From Cordilura impudica (taxonomy: Eukaryota; Arthropoda; Insecta; Diptera; Scathophagidae): 64,000 nucleotides of DNA. Positions 46,445 to 55,462 of this stretch are shown here, one piece after another. The stretch spans positions 227,361,594 to 227,425,593 of the forward strand of contig OY821517.1 of the NCBI GenBank assembly GCA_963682025.1. The letters run 5' to 3'. The notes below the pieces were generated by a model. It ran no database searches, was not told the DNA's origin, and saw only the letters and a program-made list of their open reading frames with translations. The position numbers and the translations under genes were made by a program. Position 1 is the first letter of the stretch, and each line of letters begins with the position of its first letter.

Positions 46445-46985
46445 CTAAATGCGGCATACTCTGTAAGCTGCAAATGTGGGCCAAGAACACTGCGTTTTTC
46501 TTAACCAAGGATGGACTATTGTCGAATCAGACCAACAATAAATTTGATCAATTTTAATATCAATTTCACTTAACACCGTCTTCAAAAATTCAGAGGCTAA
46601 CAACGCCCCGCACAGTTCTAAGCGAGGTAGAGAAATTGATTTGATTGGAGCTACTTTGATTTTCGATGAAAGTAGGTGAGTATGAATTCCGCCGTTAGAG
46701 GTTTGAATTCGAATATAGATCACCCCCGCGTATGACTTTTGTGAGGCATCAGAAAAAACATAGACCTCAACAGAATTTCCTGGCGAACAATTAACCCATC
46801 TTGGAATACGAATAGTATTTACTTCAAGGTAAGAAGTTACATAGCTTTTCCATTCATCTTCCGTCGAAATTGGGAGCATATCATCCCAATTTATACTATC
46901 AAGCCAATTTTTTTCCATGATAATTTTTAGTACCCACAATGAGAGGACCTAACCAACCAACAGGATCAAACAATTTCGCAATAGT
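46445..46985 (-). pseudogene. BEL/Pao RNase H (copy 3)
   Basis: Starting at about 46985 the minus strand reads YLSTIAKLFDPVGWLGPLIV, the connection block. Frame 46445-46939 follows with NWLDSINWDDM, then RNase H: VYVFSDASQKSYAGVIYIRI (first Asp), SLPRLELCGALLASEF (Glu) and IYCWSDSTIVHPWL (Asp). A small frameshift near 46930 separates the two. The three acidic residues are kept. The upstream RT is on the other side of the LOA insertion. Confidence 0.88.
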
Positions 46986-47329
46986 AGATAAGTATATCCA
47001 GATTGAAAACAATTGAGTGAGCCAATTGTTTGAACTTTATTGCAGATGGGTTTAGGGTTCCTTTGTTTAATCGGAGTTGGTATTTGCTCCTTGAAATCGA
47101 TAGGGGAAGAAAGATTGGGATTTTCTTTGGGCTTTTATTTCATTGATTTATTTGTAATTCGGTATGGGTTAGCCAATTACATAAATCTCATGAAAAAAGT
47201 ATGGTTGGGGTTTTTGAGAATAAAATTTGAGATATAAGAAGATTATTAATTTTGAGTTTAATTGAAAATTGCTTTCTATATTGATGCTCACCGTTGCTAT
47301 GCCAAATTCAAAGTGACCTTACTTCTTAA
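46986..47329. other. Unassigned DNA between BEL copy 3 and LOA element
   Basis: This stretch and its partner 52161-52355 flank the LOA element and interrupt BEL coding. I find no BEL motif, gene or inverted ends in either. They may be the two halves of a short unknown insertion or of a rearranged flank. Confidence 0.45.
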
Positions 47330-47485
47330 ACAGTAACTATTTAGGTTAGGTTAGGTTAGGTTGAAAAAGAGGAGCCATGTATATACATAGCTCATATCCG
47401 TTTTACCCGGATATACACTTAAGCCAGAAAGTCGGCTTGTTGTGCGCTCTACATCCTCGTGCTCATCCGTTAATCTACTCCTTAT

Positions 47486-50366
47486 TTAACTTAGGAGTTC
47501 GGTCTCAATAGCAAATCTCCTGAGTGCTTTCCAGCGTATCCCCCTAAGAGCCGCTAGGCCTGGTATGATTTCGTTGGATAAATTTCTGACCCTTGTTCCG
47601 GCAAATGCAGGACAATAACAAAGGTAGTGTTCTAGGGTCTCGTCATCCTCTCCACAAGCTCTGCATGTGGCCGATTCTGCCCGTCCTATACGGTATAGAT
47701 GAGCCCTCAGTTCAGAGTGTCCAGTGAGGATGCCAATAATCCTACTCAGTTCCTTTCTATTTAGACTAAGGATTTCCTTAGTCTTCGAAGTGTTTGGAGA
47801 GCCCCATAGTATCTTCGTAGCCTTACCCACGTCAGTTTCCTCCCAAATTGAAGTATGTGAATTAGTTGCCCACTCCGATAGTTTCAATTTGAGAGCCTGG
47901 AAGGGTATTGGGTTTTCCAAATTGACACCCTCCAGGAAAGAACCCTTCCTGGCCAGTTCATCTGCAATCTCGTTTCCCATTATACCACTGTGTCCTGGGA
48001 TCCAAATGATTTCAAGTCTGCCTCTTGCAGTGAAGTTTGCAATTTCTTCCTTACATCTGAGGACAGTCCTTGATCTAGTTTTGTCCGAGGATATCGCCCT
48101 GATAGCCGCTAGACTGTCCGAAAATATTTTCACGTCTCCGGGGCTTGGGATTGCCCGTACGTCAATAGATCTTATGCATTCCGTTATCGCGACCACTTCG
48201 GCCTGAAAGACAGAGTTGTGGTCCGGAATGCGTAGGTGTATGCCATTGGAACGGTCCTCATCATAGAAACCTATACCAGTCCTACCATGCAGACTAGATC
48301 CGTCTGTGTAGTAGTGTGACCCTGGAAGGTTTCGTAGAAAATTTTCGTTCAACCAGCTTTCCCTGTCAGGTATCCTTATACTGCAAGGTATGTTTGTCGA
48401 CACTTCCGCGATTCTATCACAGCTAAAATCCACTGTGTTGAATTCCGGTATCTGGTCCAATATTGTTTGGTGTCTGGTCATATGGTCGGTGATGTATTCC
48501 CCTGTTACTCTTAGTCGTAACATGGCCAGAGCTGCCTCATATTTAATTCTAATCTCGATCGGGTGTATAGATAGAATCGTCTCTAAAGCCCTCGTAGATG
48601 TAGTCCGTATTGCGCCGCTGATTCCTATGCAGCAGAGGCGTTGTATTTTTTGGAATGGTTTAATATAGCATTTCCTGTTCATTGATGTCCATGTGACTAC
48701 GGATGCGTAGGTTAGAATTGGTCTAACGACGCTTGTGTAAAGCCAATGAGTCATCCTCGGGTTTAAACCCCATTTTGAACTTATAGCTCTTCTGCAAATG
48801 GCCCATATCCGATGAGCCTTCGCGACTTTGCTCTCAATATGAAGACCACTTTGGCCTCCTGCCATGCTCTGGGGGTATACGCAAGTTTTAGGCAAGCAGA
48901 GAATATGCCAGCCAGACTACTGCTAATCAAGTCCCCGCTCTCTTGTAATAGAGCAGGAAAGATTTCATCTGGGCCTGCTGCCTTAAAGGGGGCAAAGCTT
49001 TGTATTGCCCTAATTACCATATTTTCGGTTATTCTATCATTTCTTTCCTCTCGATATTGTTCCTCATTAGGCCCTTCATATTGTTCCCCTTCGGGTCCCG
49101 TCTGCTGTTCCACGTTGGTTCCAGTTCGTCGGGATACATTGGTACCAATTTCAGGTTCCCTATTCGGCCCATATTCTTCGGTAAGAAAGTGTGTTTCCAT
49201 CAATATTCTTAAGGACTGTTCCATCGATTCCGCCCGAATCCCGTCCCTATCGACAAGAGTTTCAGGCTGCGAATGGGGTTTTGATAAGAATTTCTTGATT
49301 TTTGAGACGTCATTAACGCTATCAACCTGTTCACAGAAGTGTCTCCAGGAGTTGCGTTTGGCTATTCGAATCTTCTTGTTGTAATCCCTGAGCTTAACAT
49401 GGTAGTCATCCCAGTATATTGCGTGTTTTTTACGACGAGCCCTATTGAAAAGTCTTCGGACGTCCTTCCCAAGATTTATCAGTTCCCCTGTTAGCAGGGT
49501 TTATCTCGGGGAGATCTCCTTTCCCGGAGTGGACAGCATTCCTTGAAGGACTCAATTAGGCTCCTCGTTATTTTGTCCACTTCCTCGTCAACCTCTTCGA
49601 CATACCTTAAGTCTGTGCGAGGAGTAGTTAGACGGGCTTGTAGATTTCTTCTAAATTTAGGCCAATCAGTCTTAGCCTTATTCCTGAACTTGATGGGTTC
49701 AGGTGGTGGGTGTGTCAGTTTAAATAAAATGTATCGATGATCCGAGAAGGAATGTTCGCTAGAGACATGCCAATCTTGGATATCATCCCCTAAATTTTTC
49801 GAACAAATTGAAATATCAAGAACCTCTTCCCTTAATTTGTTAACAAAGGTTGCCGTGTTCCCAACATTAAGGGTAAAAAGGTCATTTTCGTTAAGGAATT
49901 CAAGTAAAGCATCCCCCCTTTGGTTACAGTTCGAACTTCCCCAAGCTATATGGTGAGAATTCGCATCGCACCCTATGAGAATTTCCTTACCTGTTATCCT
50001 GGCCGTTTTTACCATCTCTTCAAGTTCCGACGTCGGTGGAGGTGTCGGTGAGTCCGACGGGAGATAAACCGATGCTAAGAGCATTGGTTGGCTTCCGTGT
50101 TGCAGGACGGTGGCATCTGCGGTGGACAAGTCTGGGGAAAAGAGATAGTTTAGGTTTTTGTGACAAATAATACAAGTTCTCGGTCGAGTTCCTGTATGAG
50201 CATAGAAAATTTGGTAATTAGGATCATTTAGTCCAGTAACCTTGTCATTTACCGTCCAAGGTTCCTGTACTAGAACGACATGTAACTTACCTTTTTGTAG
50301 TTTTTCCATCAGAGTTTGAGTAGCCGTTTTGCTCCGATGGAGGTTGATCTGCATGAGCATGATCAT
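47486..50366 (-). pseudogene. LOA ORF2: endonuclease, RT with deleted palm, RNase H
   Basis: The endonuclease 49491-50366 is intact in motif terms (LMQINLHRSKTATQTLMEKL, VVLVQEPW, ILIGCDANSHHIAWGS, SEHSFSDHRYILF). A frameshift at about 49490 leads to the linker and the RT start (FKAAGPDEIFPALLQ, WQEAKVVFI; 48840-49224). The sequence then jumps at about 48838 to the thumb (VAKAHRIWAICRRAISSKWG, YTSVVRPILTYASVVTW), so the whole YADD region is gone. RNase H (HYYTDGSS, FQAEVVAI, IFSDSLAAI) and the C-terminal CRACGEDDETLEHYLCYC zinc motif are clean to 47486. Confidence 0.92.
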
Positions 50367-51928
50367 TGTTCGGCTAAAAGTTTATCTTCTTGGGAGTTGG
50401 TTATTTCTAACTCTCCCTTTTTAGCTGAGGTGGATGGTGTTAGGACTGTGGAAGTCCCCTCACTATTGCCCGCCTTTGGTTCATCATTTGCCTTCTCCCA
50501 GCCAATGGTAGTCTTGCCTACTTTAAAGTAGACTGCGGCTGAGACGAAGAAGGCTTTACCCTTAGTGGTCTTTAGGCTGGCCATTGACTCCTGATCAATC
50601 CCCACAACGATAAGAGTGCCGTCTGGGCCCTCCTCTCTGTGGAAGATCTCCCATTTGTCAGTGGCTAGACCTTTATTTTGCTTTCCCAAGACCTTCACAA
50701 CGTCTTCGCTAGCAAGTTTGCTGCCCCAACCTTTTATGAAGAAGGAGGCTTTGGTCAGGGATGGAATGTCCGCCTTTTTGACTAGGGATAGTTTGGCACC
50801 ATCCCAAGGAGCTGGTATGCATTCCACCATTTTCTCCAGGGTTTGTACACATGCGTTGGATGCAAGTTGTAGCATTAGTACATCCATGGAGAACCTGCAG
50901 CTGTTAATTTGGATCTTCTGGTCATCGTTCTCGGCCTCTAGGGTGTATTCCAGGATCCTTTTATTGAATGCCTCTTCGAGAACTTGTCTCTGGGCTATAG
51001 GGATTTTGCCTGTGGGACTACTTGAATCGACAATGGCGTAGCAGAGTTCGTCCATTGCTGGTCTTTTCGCCATACTAGCATATGAAGTCGATTGTTCCTT
51101 GCCTGATGGTGCAATCTGTTTTCTCTTCATTGCTTGTCTTTCACCTTTGGAAGGGTTCTGCACTTGCAATGAGGGATTACATTTTGCATCACTTTTCCTA
51201 GTTGACGTTGGCCCAATAACCTCTCCTTTGGATTGAGTTCCCGTGATGGTACCTCTGATCTTCTGGTTGGGGTTATTGGTCAACTGTGTACTAGTTGGCA
51301 TGGAGTTTCTCTTCTTCTTTTTAGCTTCTGCAATGTTCTGCTCCTCAGGAGAACGTATCCGCTTTCCCACTTCCGAGGATGCGGGTGTAGCAGATCCATT
51401 ATCCTTTGGAGCATCTTGCTTCGCTTCAGCTTTTTGAGTTTTCTGGTTCATTTTGGCGATTTTTCGTCGTTGGGCCCCAGATAACCTTTTCTTATTGGTA
51501 GAGAGTTTAGCTATGCTTGCGCTTACTTCCTCTACCATTTTATTAATTTCTGAGTTTGCCTTTTCAGGCTGTGTGGCAATGATTGTATCATTGCCTTCAT
51601 TTGAGGAGTTCGATTCGTCGGAATCCGAACCTGTCGTGTGAGGTTGAGGTCGCACAAGGCTCCCTCTCGGATCCGACTCCTCAATCTCCTTATTTTGGGT
51701 TTTTCTTGTAACATACCCATCTATGGAGGCCAAGTTACCAACCTCCGTAGTGGACTTGCAGTCAAGTGATCTCGACGACTGTGGGCCCGCTTGCTCACCA
51801 CACTTAGCCGCCGGTACTGGGTTATTTAGGCCCTGCACCATAACTTTATTTATATGAGTAGACATATCATGGTTTAGTTTGTTTTCGGGAACCACCCCTA
51901 TCCAGTTTTTGGTCCGCGGGGAGTGCAT
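50363..51928 (-). CDS. LOA ORF1 protein (DUF4780-like), intact
   Basis: An uninterrupted 521-residue frame. The N half is hydrophilic and Lys/Ser/Glu-rich (QRRKIAKMNQKTQKAEAK, with KKKKR near residue 210), likely RNA-binding and disordered. The C half, from about CYAIVDSSSPTGKIPIAQRQ to FFVSAAVYFKVGKT, matches the DUF4780-type domain found in LOA ORF1 proteins of flies, with conserved SFFIKGWG and LATDKWEIFHREE. The stop TGA overlaps the ORF2 ATG (ATGA), favouring coupled translation. It is the best preserved long gene in the window besides the two DNA transposases. Confidence 0.88.
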   Translation of the reverse strand: MHSPRTKNWIGVVPENKLNHDMSTHINKVMVQGLNNPVPAAKCGEQAGPQSSRSLDCKSTTEVGNLASIDGYVTRKTQNKEIEESDPRGSLVRPQPHTTGSDSDESNSSNEGNDTIIATQPEKANSEINKMVEEVSASIAKLSTNKKRLSGAQRRKIAKMNQKTQKAEAKQDAPKDNGSATPASSEVGKRIRSPEEQNIAEAKKKKRNSMPTSTQLTNNPNQKIRGTITGTQSKGEVIGPTSTRKSDAKCNPSLQVQNPSKGERQAMKRKQIAPSGKEQSTSYASMAKRPAMDELCYAIVDSSSPTGKIPIAQRQVLEEAFNKRILEYTLEAENDDQKIQINSCRFSMDVLMLQLASNACVQTLEKMVECIPAPWDGAKLSLVKKADIPSLTKASFFIKGWGSKLASEDVVKVLGKQNKGLATDKWEIFHREEGPDGTLIVVGIDQESMASLKTTKGKAFFVSAAVYFKVGKTTIGWEKANDEPKAGNSEGTSTVLTPSTSAKKGELEITNSQEDKLLAEQ

Positions 51929-52160
51929 GACCCCCGAAAATCATCGTCCTCTTGTAGAAACAAACTTTTGTTATAAAGTAAATTTTTACCTGATTACGAT
52001 GATCTTTAAGCTAAGATGTTCTCTAATAGTAATCTTCTGCGAGTGCCGGTGAGCATTTGTATCAGAGCTATTAGGGTACATCCCAGCCCCCGCTATCCGC
52101 CACCTGGGGACGCGCCCGATGGGAGACTGGCATCTTCCGCACGGGACAGTAACTATTTAG

Positions 52161-52355
52161 CTTCGGTTTGTTTTCCTTTTTTTTTTATTCGAAAACTTAT
52201 GTGGTAACAAAGGGTATTAAATTCAAGTGTACAAAAGGTAGTAAATTAACATGAAAGTTATCGATACTTATTTATTCATTCATTTATCGATACTTATTGT
52301 TTATTAATTTAAAATTTACGTTAATATATGGCTAAATAATAGATTTAAGACACAG
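52161..52355. other. Unassigned DNA, right flank of LOA element
   Basis: AT-rich, with two ATCGATACTTATT-like repeats near 52260 and 52288. No coding signal. It pairs with 46986-47329 as the flanks of the LOA insertion site within BEL copy 3. Confidence 0.4.
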
Positions 52356-53540
52356 ATTTTAATGAACTAGGAGTCACACTAAAATAAAATGAGTCCAACT
52401 GTGCGATCCACTGAATTCCTAACGTCTTTGAGATACTTAATTCCATAAAGCTCAATAATTTAGCATCAACTAAATGGGCCTCAGAATCATCCGCGAGGTG
52501 TACTAACGTCCTAATGGCCAGATATGGGGCGCAGCTACTACCGAAAGTCACTGTCTGTAATTCATAGTTCTTACAGTCTCCGTTGGAGAATTCCTAAACA
52601 AAATTCATTGCAAAAGGGTATGAGAAGAATCAACCCGAATCTATCTATACATTTGGGTAATATCACAATTGAAGACGAAGTTAAACAGACGCCATCTAAG
52701 AATAAGTAGAACTAAGACTGCTTATAAGGTAAGGCCTACGTAAAGACAATCATTTAAACTATTTCGATTAGAAGTTCTTCTTGAAGGGTTGAAGACAACT
52801 CTCAATTTAGTTTTCTTACGTTTTAGTTTTACTACTAGCTGATGAGGTAAATAACAAAAAGAGGTAGGAGATTAAAAATTTGGTAATACCGGTCTCTTAT
52901 ATTCAATGTCCACATATTCCCTAACGATGTCATCGTACATCTCCTTAATTTCGGGTCCATGTAATAAAGATGATTCGTTCCTAAGATATTGTCACATAAC
53001 ACCAGATCTTAAAGTCCCTAAAGATAATTTTTCAGCAAATTCAGGCTTAAATTGTAGAGTCACTATATATCGACCATCAAATTCGCGGCGAGGAGTCGCT
53101 TTATCATTTTCCCCAGAAAATTTGTCAAATGGAGACAGAATTTTTCTTTTAGGAGTTTCCTCAAGTTCCCAAAATCTCAAAAGATTTTTGTTAAGGTAAT
53201 CTTCCTCTGAAAATTCAAAACGAATGTTTGGCAAATTTTCTAATAAATACGAGTTGCCTGTAAATGATGGTAAATTACCCCAAAATATTTGGCAAAACAA
53301 GTGCCAATGTTGCATGTTGGCTTGATTGTTGCATGATTGGCATTCGAAGATTATGCGATTGCCGATACGGAGTTTGAAACACGAGAAACTGAAACCGAAC
53401 TAACATCTGAATTCAACCGATTAATATCACTAGAAACTGCAGAAATGGTAATTCACGATGAAACATAGTATGATGTCTCTTGTTATAAATGGAGCAATTT
53501 CACGAACTGCAACAACTTTGAGCTTCATGTGTCCTTGCGA
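52356..53540 (-). pseudogene. BEL/Pao protease-RT linker and RT fragment (copy 3)
   Basis: Frame 52992-53315 reads NLPNIRFEFSEEDYLNKNLL, then RFWELEETP and GRYIVTLQFKPEFAEKLSLG, the segment between protease and RT. Decayed RT sequence fills 52560-52900. Frame 52345-52551 gives TFGSSCAPYLAIRTLVHLAD, then skips to SISKTLGIQWIAQLDSFYFS, so the Y-x-D-D region is deleted. From 53340 to 53540 broken frames include CNKRHHTMFH, the last gag zinc motif. The order matches BEL copies 1 and 2. Confidence 0.82.
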
Positions 53541-53541
53541 G

Positions 53542-54446
53542 CAGGGCCGTCTCCAGTAGTTCTGCCGCCGTGAGCAGAATTTACGTTCGCCGCCCCCCAG
53601 ACTAGCATCAAATAATTTTTCAAATATATTTTTAAAAGATAAAGATTAAAAATTTAATATTTTTAGAATGCTTATTATGTTTAGAATGCTTACTAAGTTT
53701 ATATATTTATGATTCGAAATCGTTGATCTTAGATACGTTTTTATGAGTTTCAGTTTCGAAAAAATTCTTTTCCCGCTGGCCACTATGACAGGTAGTGTCA
53801 ACAATATTCGTAAAGCAATACTAACATTAGGCGCAAACCCATACTCTCTTGTTATTTCTAAAGTCTCTATAGGTGTACTCTTAGATGTCACAGTAGTTTT
53901 GCTTACATCATACAGAAAACCAAAAAGTTCACTATGGCTTTTAATTTGTTGAATTCTTACACTTGACGCACTAGTGGTGACGTCTAAAACCTTGTAGTAA
54001 AAATCAATTTTGTACCGCATTTCTGGGTCGTCTGTATAATCAACTCATCCTTCATAATCAAATTGGGCCTCAGTATTTCTCCTCTAACCTGTTTTTGTAC
54101 AGTGGCACCAATGTTTGGGCTTTCCATCTCAATTTTAGAAGCAAGATCCTTGGTGTCTACTAAATACACATGCAATTTGAAATCGTTTCTCAGACATGAA
54201 AAATTTTTTTTTGTGCTTTCTAATAAATTTACAGCTTTTCATACTTCTACGTCTATTTGTCACTAGTGAATCAGTAGAATAGATGAAATTACAAGCCTAC
54301 AAGTTTAGTTACGCTCGATGCGAGACTCCCGGAGCTCTAAATGTTATTTGCCTTTTTTTTTATTCTGATGTTGCAAATTTTTCCGCTCCCTAAAATCTGC
54401 CGCCCTAGGCGGTGGCACAGTTCGCACACCCCTGGAGCCGGCCCTG
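53542..54446 (-). mobile_element. hAT derivative K (905 bp, internally deleted)
   Basis: Ends CAGGGCCGTCTCCAG and the inverse CTGGAGCCGGCCCTG are flanked by a perfect 8-bp duplication CTTGCGAG (53534-53541, 54447-54454). The minus-strand frames 53984-54175 and 53646-54020 encode the end of a TTF/ZMYM-like hAT transposase: KIEMESPNIGATVQKQVRGE, then LPVIVASGKRIFSKLKLIKT and YLRSTISNHKYINLVSILNI. The N-terminal and catalytic parts are missing, so it is non-autonomous. It sits in the gag knuckle region of BEL copy 3. Confidence 0.93.
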
Positions 54447-54726
54447 CTTGCGAGAAAATTGATAATGAAACTTTTTCATCGTAGAAAATCTATCCGTAAC
54501 AGATAATCTTTTGAATCGGTGACAAGAGCGTTAAAAGTGAACTTGGGCCTTACAAAGAACACATGAAGTACTTGAAGTTGAAGCAGCATTGGTAAAATGC
54601 GCTTTGATTTTGACTCAGAAAGCCGTTTAACAGATTCCCAACCGCTTAGATCATATAAACAATCAAAAGTTTGAACTCTTATGTCAGAAAGAGGTCGAAA
54701 TCCTTCCAGAGTGACAAAGCTGATAT
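54447..54726 (-). pseudogene. BEL/Pao gag zinc-knuckle fragment (copy 3)
   Basis: On the minus strand one frame reads CVLCKAQVHF and then CHRFKRLSVTDRFSTMKKF, matching the CKLCKENHSLRLCSKFRAF knuckle of copy 1 in spacing (C-x2-C-x4-H-type). Upstream sequence to 54726 would be the gag DUF1759 C side but is too decayed to align. The fragment is bounded by hAT K on one side and a fly repeat on the other. Confidence 0.7.
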
Positions 54727-54763
54727 TATACCCTCCACCCCTCAGTGGCAGAGGGTATATATA
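54727..54763. mobile_element. Fly dispersed repeat, left part (split by transposon M)
   Basis: TTATACCCTCCACCCCTCAG and GGCAGAGGGTATATA form the opening palindrome of a repeat widespread in calyptrate flies. The continuation TTTGTCATTCC and GTCCGTCTGTCCGTC is found at 58485-58683, after transposon M. The two parts rejoin at a TATA duplicate. Confidence 0.75.
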
Positions 54764-55342
54764 GGGTAAAAACATATGAAATCAACCGAAAATATTAACA
54801 TTTGTGACCTCATCACCTCCAAATTTGATAAGATTTTGTACACATGATCTATGGATCGGCACAATAATATTTGCCAACTTTCAGACATATAGCCTTCGAA
54901 CTTTCAGAATTATGGCCATTCCAAGTTGGCAAAAATCAATAAAAATGCACTCAGATGCCTTAACACAATTTTTAATATCTCGAAAAGTATTCATTGCACG
55001 TTAATAATCAAGGGCTCATTTTACAGACTAAAACATGCGCCATTCCAAAAAAAATTTTTTTTCAAATTTTCGATCAAGGATAATGTAAATAAAAAAGGAC
55101 TAAAATTTCCAAAGGATATTTCTCGAAAATCAATATTTTTAAAAATTTCAAAAAAATATATGTTAATTCTTATCATGTTTTGTACAAGTCTGTCAAATTT
55201 CAATGTGGAGTCTTTATTACAACATGAGTTATTAAGAAAAAAGCAGGCGAAGGTTTATGTATTTCATGAAATGTACCAAAATACAAAAAGGTGACAAATT
55301 ACAAAAAGAAGGACAAATCAAATGTAACGGAACTTTTTCGAC
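54764..55342 (+). repeat. Left terminal inverted repeat of transposon M
   Basis: About 580 bp matching 57918-58480 in reverse complement, from GGGTAAAAAC to roughly TTTTTCGACTTT. The 122-codon and 60-codon frames it contains occur in both arms only because the DNA is duplicated. I do not regard them as genes. Confidence 0.9.
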
Positions 55343-55462
55343 TTTTCTTTGCTTAAACTCTTTTTCTCCATTGCTAAACCTTTAATAAAAAGTACAACAT
55401 AATGTATTATCATTATTAAACACTTTATTAAAGCATATTTATTTATTTCTGAAGGATTTCAA

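Larger units (their letters stand above)
47345..52145 (-). mobile_element. LOA-clade non-LTR retrotransposon with 15-bp target duplication
   Basis: ACAGTAACTATTTAG occurs at 47330-47344 and 52146-52160, a perfect 15-bp duplication. The minus-strand 5' end is CCCGTGCGGAAGATGCCAGT. The 3' tail is (CCTAA)n, seen as GTTAGGTTAGGTT on the plus strand (47345-47362). ORF1 (50363-51928) and ORF2 (47486-50366) overlap as ATGA. RNase H plus a DUF4780-like ORF1 point to the LOA group. GC content is clearly higher than the surroundings. A large internal deletion removed the RT palm. Confidence 0.93.
44504..54726 (-). mobile_element. BEL/Pao LTR retrotransposon remnant, copy 3 (heavily interrupted)
   Basis: Minus-strand pieces are gag knuckle (54447-54726), more knuckle region (53340-53540), protease-to-RT linker (52992-53315), RT (52362-52900, deleted), RNase H (46445-46985), pre-integrase (45771-46440), integrase (45250-45766) and a C-terminal extension (44504-45172). 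Interrupting insertions are hAT K (53542-54446) and a LOA element with unknown flanking DNA (46990-52355). A fly repeat carrying another transposon bounds it at 54727. No LTR could be recognised. Confidence 0.88.

Noticed and set aside
47341..47362. Interstitial telomere (TTAGG)
   Set aside because: Only three to four units, positioned exactly at the LOA 3' end next to its target duplication. Diptera lack TTAGG telomeres.
48812..49384. Plus-strand 190-codon ORF and similar long plus frames at 47724-48206 and 50616-51041
   Set aside because: All lie opposite the LOA ORF1/ORF2 coding strand. The higher GC content of LOA lengthens shadow frames.
54926..55294. 122-codon frame in the transposon M arm (also 57960-58328)
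   Set aside because: Same duplicated DNA in both arms and no recognisable motif.
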